From the NCBI RefSeq assembly GCF_000737335.2, contig NZ_JMCC02000125.1, positions 1-26,541 on the forward strand: a stretch of DNA of 26,541 nt, written 5' to 3'. The stretch is from Enhygromyxa salina (GTDB taxonomy: Bacteria; Myxococcota_A; Polyangia; Nannocystales; Nannocystaceae). Position 1 is the stretch's first letter. Each line of letters begins with the position of its first letter. Of the stretch, positions 23,038 to 26,541 are shown one piece after another. The translations under genes and the position numbers were made by a program. The notes under the pieces are model-generated. The model was given only the letters and a program-made list of their open reading frames with translations. It had not been told where the DNA came from and ran no database searches.

Positions 23038-24576
23038 ATGGGCCTCGAAGTCGACGCGCGGTTGGTCGTGAACCGCGACGTCGATCTGCGCAAGTTGCCG
23101 CTCACGCCCCTCGAATTCTTCATTTATAGCCGCGTGGAGGCGCTTGCGGGCGCGGAGGCGCCAACGGTTGGGGACGTCGTGGCCGCCAGCGGACAGCCCG
23201 GCGAGGCCGCCCGGGCGGCGCTGCAAAAGCTGTTGGACTATGGCGTGCTCTCGTCCGCGGACGCGCCCGCGCCCGTCCAGACCCCGGACACGGAGCCCAG
23301 CCGCAGCGGCGGCAGCTTGCGCGCGCGAGCCCGCACCCGTCGTCGCGATCTGCTCGAGGCCCAGATGCGAATGGCGCAAGAGGCCGCCGAGCGGACGGAG
23401 GCTGGCCGTGACGACTCTGGCGCGACGGGTGACGAGCCGTCGCTGCCAACCCCCCACAAGGCCAGCAACGCGTACAGGGCCGCGGACTCGGGGATCCACG
23501 CGATGCTTCAGGATGTCACGCCGGTCGGAGATGCGGATCCGCGGCTGCAGCCCGACGCCAAGGTCGACCTCGATCGCCAGCGGCGCCTGCTTGCCTTGCG
23601 TGATCGCCTGCGTCACATCGGACACTTCGAGCTGCTCGGCATCGAGCCGGTCGACGACATCAAGGCGATCCGCCGCGCCTATCACGTGGTCAGCCGCGAG
23701 TTCCACCCGGACTCGTTCTACGGGCAGAACCTCGGGGGCTTCCGCGGGGTGCTCGACGATCTGTTCCGCCGCGCGCGGGCTTCGTACGAGATCCTGCTCG
23801 ATGACGAGCAGCGCAAGCCGCTGGTCAACGCCCACCTCGCCCAGGTCCACGCCCAGCAGGCTCGCCGCGATCGGGTCGCGGCCGAGGCCCAAGCCGCAGC
23901 TGACGCCGCCGCAGATCGGGCCCGCGTCGAAGCCGAGGCACGCGCAGCCGAGGCTGCAAAGCTGGAAGCGGCGGCGCGAAAACAGCGCGATCAGGATCGG
24001 CAAGCGCGAATTCGAGATCGTGCGCTGTCCGTCCGTCGCAAGCACGCCGCGAAGCAGGCAGCGCAAGCCCACAAGGAGCGCGAGGTCGGCCGGCATGGGA
24101 CCGCTGCAACGCTGTTCAGGTTGGCCCACGATCAAGACCCGACCCACGGCGAGTACGAGCAGCTGTGGCGAGACAGCCTCACGATCGCTCGCCAACAGCG
24201 AGCGGACGCCAGCTACGAGCAGGGGGTCGCCGCGCGCCGGGCTGGCCGTCCGCAGGAGGCCGCTCACCACCTCGCTCGGGCCGCGGAGGTTCATCCGTCG
24301 CTCAGAAATCTGGCCTCGGCCGCCTCCGCGGTGGCTGAGGTCAATCCAGCACGGGCGCGCGAATTTGCGATCACCGCGCTCGAGATCATGCAGCAGGCTC
24401 GAGCGCACGGTGAGCAACTCGAGGATCAGGCGCGCGGCGAGGCCCACCTGGCCTGTGCGACGGCGTTCTTGGCTGCCGGGCAGACCGCGACCGCCAAAGA
24501 GCAGGCCGAGGAGGCCCACAAGCTCGCGCCCAGCCAGCAAACGCGCGCCCTTCTCAATTCACTCAAACTGACCTAG
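23038..24576 (+). CDS. J-domain protein with coiled coil and TPR-like region (512 aa)
   Basis: Probable co-chaperone. Residues about 1-85 form a small helical, winged-helix-like domain (P-L-T-P-L-E-F-F-I-Y-S-R-V). A charged linker follows. The J domain spans about 195-262 (F-E-L-L-G-I-E ... I-R-R-A-Y ... R-E-F-H-P-D-S-F), with the essential His223-Pro224-Asp225. Residues about 268-345 are a long Ala/Glu/Arg coiled coil, and about 350-510 show helix pairs like TPRs (A-A-T-L-F-R-L-A-H-D-Q-D-P). The J domain is central and not N-terminal, unlike DnaJ, and there is no Gly/Phe or zinc-finger part. It lies 73 bp after the recombinase and 55 bp before an Hsp70 gene, its likely partner. ATG 23038 is the first start that gives protein-like sequence. 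Confidence 0.82.
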   Translation: MGLEVDARLVVNRDVDLRKLPLTPLEFFIYSRVEALAGAEAPTVGDVVAASGQPGEAARAALQKLLDYGVLSSADAPAPVQTPDTEPSRSGGSLRARARTRRRDLLEAQMRMAQEAAERTEAGRDDSGATGDEPSLPTPHKASNAYRAADSGIHAMLQDVTPVGDADPRLQPDAKVDLDRQRRLLALRDRLRHIGHFELLGIEPVDDIKAIRRAYHVVSREFHPDSFYGQNLGGFRGVLDDLFRRARASYEILLDDEQRKPLVNAHLAQVHAQQARRDRVAAEAQAAADAAADRARVEAEARAAEAAKLEAAARKQRDQDRQARIRDRALSVRRKHAAKQAAQAHKEREVGRHGTAATLFRLAHDQDPTHGEYEQLWRDSLTIARQQRADASYEQGVAARRAGRPQEAAHHLARAAEVHPSLRNLASAASAVAEVNPARAREFAITALEIMQQARAHGEQLEDQARGEAHLACATAFLAAGQTATAKEQAEEAHKLAPSQQTRALLNSLKLT

Positions 24577-24631
24577 CCTGGGTCGATTGTGCAGTGCCCG
24601 GAGCCCTGCACCGAAGGCAGTACGGATCCGC

Positions 24632-26461
24632 ATGGAGAACGTCGTTGGCATCGATCTCGGCACCTCGAACTCGGTCGTGGCGATCGTCGAAGACGGCGTC
24701 CCCACGGTCATCCCCAACAAGGGCGGGTACAAGACCACGCCCTCGATGGTGGCGATCTCCGAGAGCAGCAAGCGCCTCGTCGGCCACATCGCCAAGCGCC
24801 AGGCGGTGACCAACTCGGTCAACACGGTCTACGCCGCCAAGCGCTTGATCGGCCGCAAGTGGGACTCGCCGGCCGTGCGCGCGGTTCAGCAGTCGTGCCC
24901 CTACTCGATCGTAGAGGGCCCCCACGGCGACGTGCGGATCGTCTTGCGCGATCAGGTCTACAGCATCTCCGAGGTCAGCGCCTTCATCTTGCAGGAGCTC
25001 AAGATGGTCGCCGAGCAGTACCTTGGCGGCCAGGTCGAGAAGGCCGTGATCACGGTCCCGGCCTACTTCAACGACAACCAGCGGCAAGCGACCAAGGACG
25101 CCGGTCGCATCGCTGGTCTCGACGTGATCCGCATCATCAACGAGCCCACCGCGGCCGCGCTCGCGTACGGGTTTGGCAAGGACTTCGAGCGCCGGGTCGC
25201 CGTCTATGACCTCGGCGGCGGCACCTTCGACGTGTCGATCCTCGACATCGGCAACGGCGTGTTCGAGGTGGTCTCGACCGCGGGCGACACCTTCTTGGGC
25301 GGCGAGGACTTCGACGTCCGGGTCATGAACTGGCTGATCCAGGTGTTCCAAGAGCGCAGCGGCGTGGACATCCGCGACGATCGAATGTCGCTGCAGCGCC
25401 TGCGCGACGCGGCCGAGAAGGCCCGCTGCGAGCTGTCGACCGTGCGCGAGACGCTGATCGACTTGCCGTTCTTGTACACGACCGCGAGCGGTGAGACCCA
25501 CCACCTGCAAGAGAACCTCAGCCGCGATCAGCTCGAGGACCTCACCCGTGACCTCGTTGACCGCACCATCGCGATCTGCGAGCGCACCCTGAGCGAAGCC
25601 AGCGTGGACCGCAGCGAGATCGACGACGTGATCCTCGTCGGTGGCATGACCCGCATGCCCCTGGTCCAGCGCAGCGTGGCCGAGTTCTTTCAGCTCGAGC
25701 CATGCAAGGGCGTGCACCCCGATGAGGTCGTGGGCCTTGGCGCGGCGATCCAAGCCGCGGCGCTCGTCGACGATCAGCAGGATCTGCTGCTGCTCGACGT
25801 GACCCCGCACAGCCTGGGGATCATGGTTCACGGCGGCGCCTTCCACCGCCTGATCACCCAGAACACCACGGTCCCGACCAGCGCCGCGCACATCTTCACC
25901 ACGGTCCGCAACGATCAGACCTCGGTCAAAATCCTGGTGCTGCAGGGCGAGAGCGACGACGCCACCCAAAACGAACTGCTCGGCGAGTTCATCTTGTCGG
26001 GCCTGCGCCAGGCCCCCAAGGGCCAGGTCGAGGTCAAGGTGACCTTCTCGATCTCGGCTGATGGCATCGTGTCTGTCGCCGCCCAGGATCTCGACACCGG
26101 TCGCGAACAATCGATCACCGTGACCGCGACCTCGGGCCTGACCGAAGAAGAGCTGCAGCGACTCGTCGAGCAGAGCCAGGGCTACATGGTCGAGGTCCGC
26201 GCCAGCGAAGAGTTCGAGCGCGAGCGGCAGAAGGTCGACGGGCTGATGGCCGAAGTCCGCGAGCTGTTCCCGCAGGTCGAGGGCATCATGAGCGGCACCA
26301 GCTTCGGCCGCGACGCGATCGCCAAGGCCGAGGCCGTGCTCGAGCGGGCCAAGACCGAGCGGGCCGGCAACGACCTACGCTCGCTCGGCGAGGTCGCCGA
26401 GAGCCTCGAGCGCACGCTCAACATGTTCCGCGGCGTCGTCACCAAGACCAACCTTTCCTAA
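24632..26461 (+). CDS. DnaK-type Hsp70 chaperone (609 aa)
   Basis: ATP-dependent chaperone, cytoplasmic. The nucleotide-binding domain starts G-I-D-L-G-T-S-N-S (residues 6-14), contains V-I-T-V-P-A-Y-F-N-D-N-Q-R-Q-A-T and the phosphate motif D-L-G-G-G-T-F-D-V-S (193-202). The interdomain linker is D-L-L-L-L-D-V-T-P (384-392), followed by the beta substrate-binding part (L-G-I-M-V-H-G-G) and a helical lid. Compared with E. coli DnaK (638 aa) it is shorter and has no acidic E-E-V-D-like tail; it ends T-N-L-S. It therefore looks like a secondary DnaK and not the housekeeping one. The J-domain gene directly upstream is its likely helper. No heat-shock-type promoter was found in the 55-bp gap, so the pair is probably co-transcribed. 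Confidence 0.92.
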   Translation: MENVVGIDLGTSNSVVAIVEDGVPTVIPNKGGYKTTPSMVAISESSKRLVGHIAKRQAVTNSVNTVYAAKRLIGRKWDSPAVRAVQQSCPYSIVEGPHGDVRIVLRDQVYSISEVSAFILQELKMVAEQYLGGQVEKAVITVPAYFNDNQRQATKDAGRIAGLDVIRIINEPTAAALAYGFGKDFERRVAVYDLGGGTFDVSILDIGNGVFEVVSTAGDTFLGGEDFDVRVMNWLIQVFQERSGVDIRDDRMSLQRLRDAAEKARCELSTVRETLIDLPFLYTTASGETHHLQENLSRDQLEDLTRDLVDRTIAICERTLSEASVDRSEIDDVILVGGMTRMPLVQRSVAEFFQLEPCKGVHPDEVVGLGAAIQAAALVDDQQDLLLLDVTPHSLGIMVHGGAFHRLITQNTTVPTSAAHIFTTVRNDQTSVKILVLQGESDDATQNELLGEFILSGLRQAPKGQVEVKVTFSISADGIVSVAAQDLDTGREQSITVTATSGLTEEELQRLVEQSQGYMVEVRASEEFERERQKVDGLMAEVRELFPQVEGIMSGTSFGRDAIAKAEAVLERAKTERAGNDLRSLGEVAESLERTLNMFRGVVTKTNLS

Positions 26462-26541
26462 GACCCCCACATACAGCTCGAGACTGCGCCGACTGCAGCC
26501 GCTGGCGCGTCTGGTCGCTTCGCTCCTCGGGGCCGTTTGTT
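26462..26541. other. right edge, nothing recognised
   Basis: Eighty bases after the Hsp70 stop. No gene start, hairpin with T run or repeat is evident before the window ends. Confidence 0.5.

Overview
The window is GC-rich bacterial DNA, and its gene content points to a myxobacterium, probably of the Nannocystineae type. This assignment is an inference from several things together: ECF-like sigma factors, many Cys-rich lipoproteins, an astacin-like metalloprotease with VCBS/FG-GAP repeats, a Gld-type ABC transporter with a DUF4340 partner, and a J-domain/TPR protein paired with an Hsp70. No rRNA or tRNA gene was seen.

Left part (1-2493): a possible minus-strand gene runs off the left edge. 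Two ECF-like sigma factor genes and an acidic helical protein of unknown function follow on the plus strand. From 2494 to 3140 there is no convincing gene. This stretch is strongly G-rich on the plus strand, holds a perfect 13-bp inverted repeat around eight Gs, and ends in a less GC-rich stretch that I read as a CRISPR leader.

CRISPR part (3141-5219, with relics at 6712-6817): a 29-copy array of a 36-nt hairpin repeat with 28 spacers. The 17 leader-side repeats are identical and the right-hand end is decayed. The last repeat stops after 28 nt, and no cas gene lies in the window. Two eroded repeats reappear about 1.5 kb downstream. Between array and relics sits a mosaic of duplicated small Cys-rich lipoprotein genes, including a 166-bp segment present twice without a difference, plus broken copies and a possible foreign gene fragment.

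Middle (6917-10647): a promoter-like site precedes an astacin-like zinc metalloprotease lipoprotein and three tandem, nearly identical Cys-rich lipoprotein genes. Each lipoprotein start is preceded by a copy of the protease gene's 3' end carrying the same strong ribosome binding site. On the minus strand (10699-13202) a lipoprotein and a leucine-dehydrogenase-type amino acid dehydrogenase form a translationally coupled pair.

Right part (13352-26461), all plus strand: a promoter-like site, then a tightly packed four-gene operon (GldA-like ATPase, GldF-like permease, GldG-like protein, DUF4340 protein). After it come an APC-type permease with a long soluble C-terminal domain, a beta-hydroxyacid dehydrogenase family enzyme, a XerC-like recombinase, a J-domain/TPR protein and a DnaK-type Hsp70. 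The right part looks like ordinary, well-kept chromosome. The part from about 2500 to 10650 is the accessory, recently rearranged region.
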